Origin: Fusarium oxysporum f. sp. lycopersici 4287
Taxonomy: Eukaryota > Ascomycota > Sordariomycetes > Hypocreales > Nectriaceae
DNA: 64,000 nucleotides
Direction: 5' to 3'
Assembly (NCBI RefSeq): GCF_000149955.1
Contig: NC_030986.1
Span: forward strand, 1,499,148 to 1,563,147
The position numbers were made by a program, and so were the translations under genes. The notes beneath the pieces are model-generated. The model did no database searches and was not told where the DNA came from. It saw nothing but the letters and a program-made list of their open reading frames with translations. Shown piece by piece: positions 1-11,835 of the stretch. Each line of letters starts with the position of its first letter. The first letter of the stretch is position 1.

Positions 1-831
1 AGCGGCGAGGGAAGGTGCAATGTCCTGAATAGTCGGGCTATGCGAACGATGAAACTTGGTTACGACGTCTTCCCATGTCATATTATGATGACTGGGGTGG
101 CACTACAATAATGGAGACAAGGGTTGGCATATAAGTCCATATAAAAAGTTTGTGTGGCACATAGAATGAGTATGACTTACAGCGACTCGTCGCCTCCTAC
201 AGTCAATGCATGCGCCCAGCTTTCGAATGAGTGCAGCGCGTTCTCTGGACTGCTGAGAAAGGGGCCCGGTCCGTCTCCTGCTCGTGCGGCGGTTGTTAGA
301 GACGTCGGAGCCATCCTTTATAGAGAAAATGGACTGGTGCAAGTTAGGAGAGGTGTCGGCACTGTACGATGTGTTATTGGTCTCTGTGGAGGCCAAGGTA
401 GCGCTAGTGGCCTGAGTTGAGATGGAGGAGCATGTGTCCTTTCTCAGAGGCGGCGTAACGGGGTGGAGGTTGTGGTGAGGATGATGGTGGTGCTGCTGCT
501 GTTGGTGTTGTTCGAACGTATAATGCGCCGGTGAGGTCGGCGACGGTTGGCGGAGCGGGGGAAGCTCATCTGGATTTGGCGCGAGTGGATGGGCGGAGAC
601 TGATGCGACAGCTGTTGCGGCGGCGAGAACAGCAGGCAGCGAAGCAGACTGAGCAGAGGGCGAGGAAATTGAAGGTAAGGATGGCGTCGGAGCGGTTTCG
701 GATACAGAGGTCGGCTGCGATGGAGATGGAGACGGTGGAGGTTGCGGCTGTTGATGTTGGTGTTGGTGTTGCATGGACGGAGCAGCAGGAGCTGGAGAAG
801 CCTCGGCCATGCTGTGGGCGACAGAATTCAT
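1..831 (-). CDS. Zinc-cluster-like transcriptional regulator, 5' part
   Basis: Partial gene running off the left edge. Exon 1 is 181-831; a GTAAGT...TAG intron occupies 103-180; exon 2 continues from 102 to the window edge, and the frame stays open. The N-terminus is low complexity, with Pro, Ser and His/Gln runs. Next comes a basic stretch, then GACIDCRRRRVACHPSHH, formed across the splice, followed by NMTWEDV. This resembles the first half of a fungal Zn2Cys6 domain (CxxC then basic residues), but the following Cys-Pro-x-x-His-His differs from the usual six-cysteine pattern. I recall this CHPxHHNM signature in other filamentous ascomycetes, without a firm function. A nuclear DNA-binding role is inference. 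The start is the ATG at 829-831; a CTATCAG acceptor-like site lies just upstream, so a leader intron, or a further coding exon, may precede it. Confidence 0.7.
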
Positions 832-3800
832 GCTGATAGGTAAAGAGATTAAATGAGCGTCAGAACTATTCAAACGCCCATTATCTCAAACTTGAGGGAG
901 AAGAAGGGTTGAAGTAGGCAAAAACAGCTTGCAGATCAGGAAGCTTGCCAATAAGCCAATTGCTTAGATATATATCTGTATTGCCAGTGGGTGTGTCAAT
1001 TGTGTATGTGCAGGCGCAAGCATACGGCACAGGCTGCACAAGCGATGGGCGCGTTGATATGTGTGCGTCGATGGTACCGTAAGTAAGAGAAGTGTTCACC
1101 CCACCATCAAATATTTCCAGCCTCAGCAAATAGAAGCGCCAACAGTGTATAGATAACCGCAGCTTTGCAGGCGCACTGAAAGAATTGTAGATGCTGGGAG
1201 AGGAAGATTCGCAGAAGCAACTTTGTGCCGAGATGGTGAACGGCGAGCTTAGAAGGGCTTCTGTGTGGGAAATCTTGAATTGGTAAGGCAGAAAATTAAA
1301 CACCCTGGGGCGAACTGAGAGACGCAGAGACAAATGGATAGAAGATACTGAAATACTGTGCAATTCAATTGATCGCAGCGGAGTGCAGTGAGGCCCGGCG
1401 CAAGTAATGTATAGAGATATGGAGTGGTAATAGCGGACCAACGATGATTAAGCCGACGATGAGCTTCACAATTGGACCTTGAACAAGACGAAAGTGTATC
1501 AACGTCTAGCTAGGTGCGCGATGCAAAATAGCCAGTGGACGATACCTCAATTCGTTGCAAGACGCCCAGTTTCGGCTGCTAGCTTGTGGGATCAAAGGAA
1601 ATGTTTGGTCGGATCAAGGCGACCTGAAGGCGAGATGAGAGTCGTATATACGAAAAGCCGGCCTATGATGTAAGACGGATTTCAAGATGTCGTTCAGGTG
1701 AGCGGGAAGCGTAACGGTGAAGCAATGAAGCAGACCAAGGTCACTTGAACAAGAAGATGGGATGCTAAAGAGAAATAGCTAACAAGAGCAAGAAAAAGAC
1801 AGCGCAAGTTCATGCCATGGAAAGAGACCGAGAGTGTTCCGTCGTCGCGAAGACTGACCTGAGATGAATGGAGTGGCGTGTAAAAAGGTGAAGAAAGCGG
1901 AGGGGAGGGCGTGGGAGAGAAAGCTACAGCTATGACTCGACCAATCAGACAGGTAGTTTGGAGGGTCTCACAAACGAAAGTGGGGTGGGGGCGTGCGCGG
2001 AAGCAATTAGGTACTAACTCACCATGCACGGCGGAGAGGAGCGCTGCTGGTGACAATGCCCGCCAGAGGGGAAGTGGATTTCCCCGGGAAGCAGGAGATC
2101 AAAATGAGGTAGCTTTTCACGGCAAATGCATGGACTAGGTACCTGAGGTGAGAGTAAGGGACCGGCCCGGGAATACATTGGCTTGCATTTGGGGGGACCT
2201 GAGATTGGGTAAAATGGAACGATTCAATGAACGGAGTAGCCTTGACTTTGATGGTCACTGGATTTCTGGAGTAAGGTGGGTTCAAGGTCAGTCGAGGTCA
2301 GAAGCCGAATATGGACAATCAATACCTAGTCGAAGTAACTGCCCATCCAAGCATTGGCTGAGAGACATACATTTGTTGGGGATTTCTCACGAGCAAGACT
2401 GAGATAAGATGCATGTCTTAATCATCAGACAAAAAAATCCAACATTTCTCAAAAGGCCAATGACAGACAAGTCGACCGTGGGATGAGGTTCATGAAGCAA
2501 GACAAGGTGAGACGATTTAGGCTAGACCCGGTTGTAAATCCCGGCCGAGGTGAGCGGTAAATCTCGGTATGAAATGGAAAATGGCAGCACCACAACGGTT
2601 TAAGGAATCAATCTCGAGTCTCGAACATCTCAGGAGTAAGGATCTTGACAACAGAACCCAATTGATCAAATCTGCATCCCACTAGACTGGTTAAGCTACA
2701 GTAGCGTTATGTGATGATACGCGGCTCTGGCGGCAAATGCTAAGGTACCCTTGTTTTCTTGCTTGCTTGCTCTGCCCTGTCTGCAATGTACTGTACCTTC
2801 CCATATTAACATGCGCTTGTAACGTGACGACGTGGGTTTCTGGTGTTCCTGCCAATCCAAACATCACATCAGTAAAGGACTTTCCTCGGAATTGCTTTCT
2901 TTTTCGGAGGCAGTACATCTCATCTCCCCACTGAATCCCCCTCAAATGTGATCCAATCTCTTCTTTAACCGTACCCAAATATGTCGATTTCAACCGCACA
3001 TCGGCTATTGGCACTTGACATGTCAAGATCGAGCAACATGTCAGACGAGGCGATATCGGCTCAACAGGGCTCTAGCCAATTACTCCGAACATTGGGCCTT
3101 TGATCGAACGAAGGAGGTTGCGATGTTCAATACTCGAGTCTGTATAAATCCGCCCACATCAAGCTTCATCTGACCAGACTGAACGATTACAATGCACTGG
3201 TCCATATGCACGCTAACATACCCCCGGGACATCTCAAAGAAGCAATCACCCACATCTTCTTCGAGGCAGAACTGGGGGAGGCATCTATCAGCCAATCTTA
3301 AGCCAGCAAAGCAAGAACTCGATCAAAATGTGCTATGCTGGGATCAAGTTCAGAGATCCATCTGCTTCATGGAACCATCTCCCAGTTCAAGTTTAAGGTC
3401 AGACAGTCTGCGTGTAACCCGTACCACGGACTGATGGATGGCTAAACCCTGTGCGTCGCATGGCATGCCTATGGCACCCTGTGAAGAGATCCGTGCAAGG
3501 ACCCGTTGTCCAAAGCATCTGTTTGACCGGAGGTGCAACACCGAGCACAGACGATACAGCTCCCCTGGCTCTCAACGTCACAAGCTGGGACGCATCACGT
3601 CGTTGCCCTCTTCATTATCGGAAGCGAAAAGCTACCCAACATTCTCTTTTTCCCCTCTCCTTCTCAGTTTCAAGATCATGCTCTCGTGGGCTCTTTGGAG
3701 CCTGAATTCGCGACTGCAAGCATAAGACAATATGTCTCATGTTTGCATTCTGCGTTTCCACCCCCATGAGGTGACCGGGTTCCGTCACCGGCGGGTGGGT

Positions 3801-6599
3801 TGTCGCGGCCAGCCTCGTCGGCAGCTGCAACCTATGCTAAGACATGCTATGCTTGCATGAGTGTTATAACACTACGTAGTTGAGAAGAACATCAATTGGC
3901 CTTTTGTACCGTCATTATCTTTTGTCCCAAAGCACACCAATTAATCGACGCCACCGATTGGTCGTAGCCTACTTACGTTAGGTTCTTATTCGTTTCCTGA
4001 TGACACAAGTCTTTTTGTACGTTGGAAACATTGTTGCCAACTCTCTCACTCGCAACATCAAGCTTTTCAATATCTCAAGCTCGACAGAGATGGTAAACAG
4101 CGCTGGACTTGCGACCTTGCTTCTGTGCTGATACAAGGCTCAGCCTTAAGATGACGTGTGGTATTGAACCGACTTCCCCCTTGACCATATTTCTTCTATC
4201 GAGACAAGCCAAGTGTAGGATGCCGTTGAGGCTCGATACATTACCCGCGGTTAATCACTTACACCTGGACCAGCTCAACGCACCTACCGCTCACACTACT
4301 GCGAGTTAGAGCTTGGCTCCCACAAATCGTCTCCATACACTTTAGCACTGGTGGTTCCATAGGCGCGCCTCCATATTGCAGAAGCAGCTCTTGAGCCATC
4401 CAAGGAGAAAGAAACCACTCAGACTAGCAATGCACGGAGTGTTGTCATTCGCCGCCCGCCGACCCCCGTTGCGGTTCGGTGAGAAGGATGTGTGGTCCGT
4501 ACCCACGCTACATCGAAGTGATTCGGCTTTGAACTCGGGAAGAAGCACCACAAACTCAATTTGTCAACCAGGCACGTTGTTTGATGGTGGTTGTTAGTGA
4601 ACGGTCAGTTTTTCGCTGCAGAGCCCCAGGCACATGGCCGACCGTCCATCATCCGTCATCCCGTCCCTCCAATTATTGTTAGTTATCACCTGAAGTATTA
4701 ACCACGTACCCTGTTCTATGTACGGCAGACTGTTCCTTGGGGCATGCACGACAGAGCTGCCTTGCACTAAAATTCGGAAAGCATAAAATATGTGCAGAAT
4801 TCTATTACGGCATTACAATTATCAAATCGACTCGATTAGATTGGACCGGCAGTGGCTGAATTCCGCCCAACTTCGACATGAAAAGAAATTTTGTCTTTCA
4901 GGTGCTTGATCGGCTCACCTCACCCCAGAATTCGTGAAGAGAAATCATCGGCAGCTAAGGGACCTAGATGCCAAGGGCCCATTATCATTATCAAGGGTCC
5001 CTACTGGCCAAGTCCTGGGTCAATTCTCCGCCCCCATGCTCACAAACCAAAGCAAGGGCCCAGTCTTTTCTTCTTTTCTTCTTGCTGAAGCCTGTGGGCC
5101 TAACATCTGGGGCAGGTTCAAACAGATTCACCGAGGTTAAGTCGAATGCTACGAAGCAAAGCCGCTCACCTCGTAAGTGCACAGTCTTAGATGCAATGTT
5201 ACTGCGGATGTCTTGAGAACAGTTGTGGATGTGCAGTCTTGTTACAAGACGGTGACTGAGACCTCCACATGGTCACACACATACATTGTCAGTTGTCTGC
5301 CTGCCTTCAAGTCGGTCATTCTCTCATATGCTTATGAGCATAGCAAGCCCATATATGATCCCATATTCATGACTTGAATCATTTTATGTCTCAGTATTCC
5401 TGCAATGTGGTGTATGCCACCTCTTGGAACAAAGAGGGTGTTGCGACACACATCAAACTCTCTTTCACCCCAGTCGAACCTGGCTCCGGGTCTTCACCGA
5501 GATCTTTTCACGAGACATCATCAGATCCGATCCACTTTTCAGTTCTCGTTGTTGGTCCAAGCTTGAGCAAGGACTCGTTGATTCATCGGCACCATGTTCC
5601 TTTTTGACGGATGGGCAACCGACCCCGACGTGACTCTAAGTCCTTTACAATAGGCCAATCGGTGTTGCGATCTCCACCAAGCACATTAGATTCACCGATA
5701 CAAGGCGTCTTCAACCGACGGAGAAACAATCCGAATGCTCTTTATTTCACCAGTTCGATTCTGATTAATTGGGTCGAGGACGTTAGATTTACGAAGCTGA
5801 CACATTTGAAACCCCATGGCATCTGACGGAGCTCTCACCTTCATTTCACGTCACATTAGCACGACGCTTGACATATTTCCAGAACACCTCATGTTGGGCT
5901 CAGGTTCTCCTGCTACATACATACCGCACAGCTGTTGAAGGTCAGGCAGTGACTCCGGACTTGTCTCCGGTGCTGGTTCCCGAATATCGAAAGGCACTTG
6001 CCGGACTGGGCCCCGTACCCATGCGGGATTGGACAGAGCTTTCGTCTTATCGGTTCATCGTAGGCCGAGAAGACCGTCCCGGTACCTCCTCTCGTAGGCA
6101 TCCGCAGTGGCGGAATGACCGCGGTGTAACTGCCGCCTACTTCACGCCTTACTATAGACCCCAGCTGCCGCCTGTATTTGAGTATGCACGGAGTCTATAG
6201 ACTTTTCGATGTGCATCATGGGTGCTGCCTCCCACGCATCGAGACCTCCAATGACAAAAAACCTGGCTTTTTGCGAACTTATGGAGACTACATGGTGACA
6301 ATGTAAGTCGATCGGCATCCTTTTGGGATACCGCTCATGTGATCTTCGGTATTCTTGAATCAAGCCGTTGAGTGGGTTGTACGCTATGTGAGCCTGAGCA
6401 ACGTGGTTCAACTTCGTGCGATATTTCAAGGATCGAAAATGTATACTCCTCATATTGGCATCCTGCTACATGACATGCATCTAGCTACTCCGGTAGTGAT
6501 GCTTCATAACCATGGAATCGAACAAATATACAAGAAGACGCCGACAAGTTATTAGCTTAAATGAGATAGAGATTCTTGCCACCATTCAAACCATTATAA
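832..6599. other. Long gene-poor interval (5.8 kb)
   Basis: No protein family, tRNA or rRNA was recognised on either strand. Only short, overlapping open frames without consistent codon usage occur; the longest, 186 codons on the minus strand at 881-1441, looks like leader sequence of the regulator at 1-831. The interval probably holds the promoter and 5' leader of that regulator plus the 3' region of the GT90 gene. Confidence 0.5.
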
Positions 6600-9500
6600 T
6601 CACCATTTCTGATTCTTTGTCCATGGAGAGCTCTTAAGCTCGCCCTTATCATTCTTACTTGTCCCAATCTCATCACGTTTGTCATCAACTAATCTCCCCC
6701 ATTCAAGCAGTAGTCTGAAGAGATAGACTTCTTTATCCTTTTCTCCTAATGCTTGGTTTGCCCACTTGGCACCCTGCTGTGCAATCCAGGCGCCATCCTT
6801 GGCCAGCCCCTTCATGTCAGTATCGCGCCCGTTGAGGTATGCTTTCTTCTGTGTACCAGTAAAGTATGTCAGGGTGGTGTGCAAACCCTGATAACGCGTA
6901 TCGATGGGCACGAAATGCAGCCAGGGAATCAGGCGATCGCTATACCACGTACGGAAGATGGTGGAGATAAAAGGTACGCTCTTTGAGCGGAGCACGCGGA
7001 GAAGGTCGGGTGAAGGCCCGTGGTCCGTATCCAAGAGGAGGATATAGCGGTATTCGAGGGGTTCCTGGTCCTGAGCTTCGTTGACGATGGGATACGTCTG
7101 ATGAAGAAGCTCACAATTGGGGCCTATGCAGCCTGTGTAATTGTTCATGCCGACACTCGATGGAAGGACAAGATTCGCTTCCGTAATTGGTACCTTTTCA
7201 TGTCGGTATACTGATGCGTCTTTTGCCGTTGGAAGAACTATTGAGACCTTGTCCTCGGGATTTTGGTTACCCAACATATGAAGGAGCCGGAATTTATGAT
7301 TGCCGCGCAAGGCCTGGTCTGAAATAACGCCATTATCAGTTTGACCACGCCAAAACATGGCGTCGTAGCGACGGTCAAAGTTCCAGCCTATATCAGCTCT
7401 GTCGTCGTCTTCCTGTGGAAGAGGTATTAGGATGTCATTGAACGGCTCCGACTTGGAGAACCCAAACAATGGCAAAAGGTCCCTGATTGGTTCCGCATGA
7501 GGACTTGAGAGAGACATGCCGTGGAGGTACTTGAGATCAGGCTGGAAGCAGTACTGGAGTGATCGTTCCCAGTTGACCATGAGTTGCGCCTTTGAGTGCC
7601 TTCGTACGCACTCGGCGCAAAACTCTCCGATATTCCAGTGCGGGTTGGTTCGAGTTCGTGAGCCAGGGGGGCATGCTTCAACCTGCATCTGGCGATAGTT
7701 GGCTGGGCTTATCATGGAGGGCTCCTTGTCTTGGGGATAATCTGGGAGCGCTGGCAAAGGGGCAGGCACGGGAGTCTCTGCAGATCCGGCTTCCTTTACT
7801 TGATCTGCGTCATCTTCTTTGACTGCCCTCTTCGATATCAGATTGACGATTGGGGTCAGGTCAGCTCTGCTGTGCCCATTCGCCGTCTCCCATGATGGAA
7901 GAATCCGTGGTGTAACTCCCAAATTAACGGGAAAGAGCATGTCAGGGAGAAATTTAGCAAACTTGTTGATGGTTACGACGAGGCCGTCCAGCACCTCGGC
8001 ATCATGGCCAGTGACTTCAGGTAGCCTCGATGCATTACCGTCCTTGATACCGATTGTATGGAATGCCATGCATCTGAGACAATATGGAAGCTCGTTGTCG
8101 AAGTTTGTTGGGTGGGATGGCTCTGAATGGGGCCAAATCTTGGTCGATCTGATCAAATTTATCAATGACAACAGTATCTTTGGCCAGGTCATACCAATCT
8201 GGAAATGCCGGGGGAGGATCCCGTCCTTCATGTCGTTCCTTATAGATCTTGTGAGCGATAGAAAGACTCCCACTTGTGCTCGCTTCCTGCATCCAACGGT
8301 CTTGCCTGATATTGGCTCTGTAAATGAAGTCATTGACAGGATGACGCTTGAAAGTCTGCGGATCCGACTTGGCAATGAACACAGTAGTGCCCACAACAAG
8401 GCCAACGAGGAGAGCCATGAGAACGAATCTTCTGATGAAGATGACAGATTGAATACCATGAGTGTATGTAAAGATGATCATGCCGAAAGCAATGAAGTAA
8501 AGTGGCGTGATCTCATGAAGGCGTGTAGGGTGAAGGTAGTCTCCGTAGTTGAAGATGTTATGACAGGCCTTTGCTGTTCCTACCAGAAAGGTGATGATAG
8601 CGGATGGTGTAAGCGGTGATGTCTCGCAGACCCAGAACGTAGCTGAGATCATAAGTGCTGCAAAGGCAACACTGTCGACGATGATATCAAATCCGTAGAG
8701 AAAGCCAAACCCAGCGTGAAGCACAGACGAACCCCTGAAAAGCCTGCTCCCCACCCACACAAGGCTCATCGATATCGAAGAGAGGGTCAAGACCGTACCC
8801 AAAGTCCGTAAACGAAGCTTAGCTGTGCGCGACCAGGCGAGCAAGCGCCAAAGAAGAATCACGATGATGGCATCAAGCACAAGTCCCATACACTGCAAAG
8901 CAAGGGTTGACCGCTTGCTCTCGAGGAGTTCAAAGCAATAGTATGTGGAGCGTGTTATGCGGCTTGTGGCGTAGTATGTGCCTGTAGAAAACACCACGAG
9001 ACTAGACACCGCCATAGTGAGCATAACTCTTGGGCCACTGAACCAGTCGACCAAGTCATCAAAGCATGAACGCCAGGGGTCATCAGGGTCTTCTGGTGGT
9101 GGAAAGCCCCATTTTCTTCGAGAGGTGAAGATTTCATAAGCGAAGAAGAGAAGTGGTAGAAAAGACTGAATGATTGTAAGCTTCCCTACGATCCATTTGT
9201 GATAAGGAGCATAGTCTCACCTCGAGGCCAGGAGTTGCACATTGTTGCTGATAATTGACACGATGGAATATTTCCAGCCTCAATACAATGCATAATACAA
9301 GGATCGGAAGGGAAAGTCTTCTTGGCCTTCCAGGAAGATGTGTGTTCTGCCCCTTTCGAGCATCATGTGTACCATCAAGTAGAGAGCCTTGACGACGATG
9401 TGTCGTGAAGCGTCCGTCTGCACCAGGAAACCACTTGGTTATACAACTGACTCCGTAGCATACTAATCCAGAGAGAAGAAATACAAGAAATGATGATAAT

Positions 9501-9723
9501 CTCGGGCTCTCTAAGCAATATCTCATGTTAGGTCTGGCTGCATATCTGGAACGACAGGGCTAGGACTAACCTGTTAGAGAATGGCGTTCAAGGGTTTGAG
9601 ATATGTAAAAGAATGAAGAGGCAGCACTATTAAACAACATTAGTTATTATACATTTTGAGACTTGATAAAGAGGGGGGAATGTACCATAAGGCAAACAAT
9701 TGAACCACTGTATCTCCAGCCAT
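6600..9723 (-). CDS. GT90 / CAP10-family membrane glycosyltransferase, with one frame break
   Basis: Four exons: 9686-9723, 9571-9626, 9221-9510 and 9165-6600, with introns 9627-9685, 9511-9570 and 9166-9220. The predicted product is about 982 residues once one extra base is ignored. The N-terminal third is a string of hydrophobic segments (for example LSLPILVLCIVLRLEIF and FLPLLFFAYEIF), indicating a multi-span Golgi or ER protein. The C-terminal half carries CAP10 (Glyco_transf_90) signatures such as FDRRYDAMFWRGQTDNGV and RLIPWLHFVPIDTRYQGLH. The family includes Cryptococcus capsule proteins and O-glucosyl/xylosyl transferases; the substrate here is unknown. The frame breaks near 8049: upstream reads to MHGIPYNR, downstream resumes at KDGNASRLPEV one base later, and no GT-AG intron explains this. 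It diverges from pfa4 across 406 bp. Confidence 0.8.
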
Positions 9724-10129
9724 GATGGCTTTATCAGCACCCTCAGGGCCAAGATAGACTGAAACAACAAATATTTAAGCTTGGAACGCCTCCAAACCAC
9801 TCATGTCGTCGCAGTCCGGTGTTTGACCCTCAACCAAAGCATAGATATTAACTCCAAGTCAGTATTTTCATCAATCGCAATTTCATATCGTCGTCATGAT
9901 GGAGAAAACACAAGACAACACCCCTGCTCAATTCTGGCTGATTATCAGGGGACTGCTGACGAACACCCCTGAAAATTACCTAAGCGGTCTTTTATTCGCT
10001 GGACGTTCTACATACAGCGGTTTGAAACACAAACGGTCCACTAAAGTTTAGGGGCATCATGGCTACCTGTCTATCTGATAACGACTTTAAACCTGCATGT
10101 GATGTAACAGCTCAAGTTAATGCTTCATC
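9724..10129. promoter_or_regulatory. Shared divergent promoter region, GT90 / pfa4
   Basis: The 406-bp gap separates the start codons of two divergently transcribed genes, so it must contain both promoters. No specific factor-binding site is claimed. Confidence 0.5.
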
Positions 10130-11419
10130 ATGGCCGGCCTCAACGACGTGCCCTTCATCAAGGGTCTTGCCGTGCCCTCTGTATGCGCTCTGATCACATT
10201 CCTTGGCTATTTCTCCCAATTTCTCTTCCACTACTCGACGTCTCTCGAACCAGGTCCTCCCTCGCGCCACGAAACCATCATCTTCAACACCCTCCTCTTC
10301 ACACTATGGTTAACGTACTACCGAGCCGTAACCGTCGATCCGGGCCGCTATATATTCAAGGATCGTGTTATTGAGGCTGATGGGCAGCGATGGTGTAACA
10401 AATGCGCGGCACCGAAACCAGCTCGGGCGCATCATTGTCGTCATTGTGCAAGATGTGTTCCCAAGATGGATCATCATTGTCCTTGGACTAGGAACTGCGT
10501 ATCAATGACTACATTTCCGCACTTTCTACGCTTCTTGGTATATACAAACATATCGCTCTGGATGCTTGGCTACTTTCTATGGCAACGCTTCTCTAAGATC
10601 TGGGAACATCGAAAACTGCCTGCATACCTAGGACCTAGCTTATCAGGACTAATCGGACTATCGCTGATTGCAATCGTCAACTTCTTTACCACTGTCGCTT
10701 TGGGTATCATGCTCATCAACACCATCAGGTCATGGATATTCAACCAGACTATGATAGAAGGATGGGAGCAGGAGCGCCATGAAGCTCTCATGGATAAAGG
10801 ACCCAAGGATTGGTGGGACATTACAGGCCCCGACGGCGAGAAAGTGCGCTTCGAAAGACTCGAGTTCCCCTACGATATCGGTTTCTTTGACAATATGGCT
10901 CAAGCAATGGGCACCCGCAACATCCTCATGTGGTTCTTCCCCCTCGGAGGAAACCCCGCCATCGCTAAGGATGGCACTGGCTCAGGCTGGGAATGGGAAG
11001 AGAACGGCTTCAACCGCGTCGAAGGTCTTTGGCCTCCTCCTGATCCCGACAAGATTCGTCGAGCTGCACGGGGTTGGCCTGCCGCAAATCGTGACTACGC
11101 CGAGGAGCTTCGCCAAGCGAACATGAGCTCCAGCGAGTTCAAAGCTGAGTTTCTCAAGCGAAAGGCTGACGATGAGAAGCGCAAGAGACATCTCATGGCG
11201 GAACTGGAAGAGGTTGATGACTATGATATGTATGATGATGAAGAGTATGACCGTGAATTCGATCAAGGTCTTGGATGGGTGAACTCGGACGGCGATAGAC
11301 TGCGAGATTACGGTGTTGATGAGGAAGAGTCAGAAGCTGAGGCGGCAGACGAAGATGTGCCCCTGGCCGAGCTCATACGAAGACGAAAAGTGCTACAGCG
11401 AGATATTTCAGACGATTAG
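10130..11419 (+). CDS. pfa4: Palmitoyltransferase Pfa4 (DHHC protein S-acyltransferase)
   Basis: Single-exon, 429-residue protein. It transfers palmitate to cysteines of membrane proteins; in yeast, Pfa4 palmitoylates chitin synthase Chs3 in the ER. Two hydrophobic segments lie in the first 70 residues. The cysteine-rich domain follows (WCNKCAAPKPARAHHCRHC) with the catalytic DHHC at about residues 114-117 in DHHCPWTRNCV. Two more membrane segments come after it (around FLRFLVYTNISLWMLGYF and LIGLSLIAIVNFFTTVAL). The C-terminal tail is long and acidic with a KRK-rich helix, as in other filamentous ascomycete Pfa4 proteins. The start ATG has a good context (ATCATGG). The gene runs tail-to-tail toward myosin I. 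Confidence 0.93.
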   Translation: MAGLNDVPFIKGLAVPSVCALITFLGYFSQFLFHYSTSLEPGPPSRHETIIFNTLLFTLWLTYYRAVTVDPGRYIFKDRVIEADGQRWCNKCAAPKPARAHHCRHCARCVPKMDHHCPWTRNCVSMTTFPHFLRFLVYTNISLWMLGYFLWQRFSKIWEHRKLPAYLGPSLSGLIGLSLIAIVNFFTTVALGIMLINTIRSWIFNQTMIEGWEQERHEALMDKGPKDWWDITGPDGEKVRFERLEFPYDIGFFDNMAQAMGTRNILMWFFPLGGNPAIAKDGTGSGWEWEENGFNRVEGLWPPPDPDKIRRAARGWPAANRDYAEELRQANMSSSEFKAEFLKRKADDEKRKRHLMAELEEVDDYDMYDDEEYDREFDQGLGWVNSDGDRLRDYGVDEEESEAEAADEDVPLAELIRRRKVLQRDISDD

Positions 11420-11835
11420 ATGACACGACATGTATAATAGAGTATAAAAGTTCAAAGTCAAAATATTTAACCCCTTCTAAAAATCTGTAATCTTCTTGCA
11501 ATGAATATGAATATCTTCGTCCATCAGTCCATCCCAGAACGACCCTTCCTACAAACGCTTGCCCAAAGCATCAAGAAAAGAAAACCAAAACCAAACTCGG
11601 CCGTGATTTCTTAGCGGCTTTCTACATACCTCGGTTGCCCAGCACAGTCTTGTTCGTTTGTATACAACAGAAGAAAGCACACACTGTCATATATCATCCC
11701 TCCTCTTCTCTTGCGCGCTGCGATATGTGTCATGTAATGCAGGTGCAAAAGTTTAACCCATCGAGATTTGTCTCATCATCAAAATTCTTTTTCGACTCCT
11801 TAGTAACATCGTGAAGCATAAACTCGTTATGTCGA
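11420..11835. other. Convergent 3' region, pfa4 / myosin I
   Basis: The 416-bp gap lies between two convergent stop codons and presumably holds both 3' UTRs. No other feature was seen. Confidence 0.5.

Noticed and set aside
881..1441. 186-codon open frame on the minus strand just upstream of the zinc-cluster gene
   Set aside because: No recognisable motif, odd composition, and position in the presumed leader; treated as chance open frame or long uORF rather than a gene.
7819..8619. 266-codon open frame on the plus strand
   Set aside because: Lies antisense to the GT90 coding region; a shadow of that gene.
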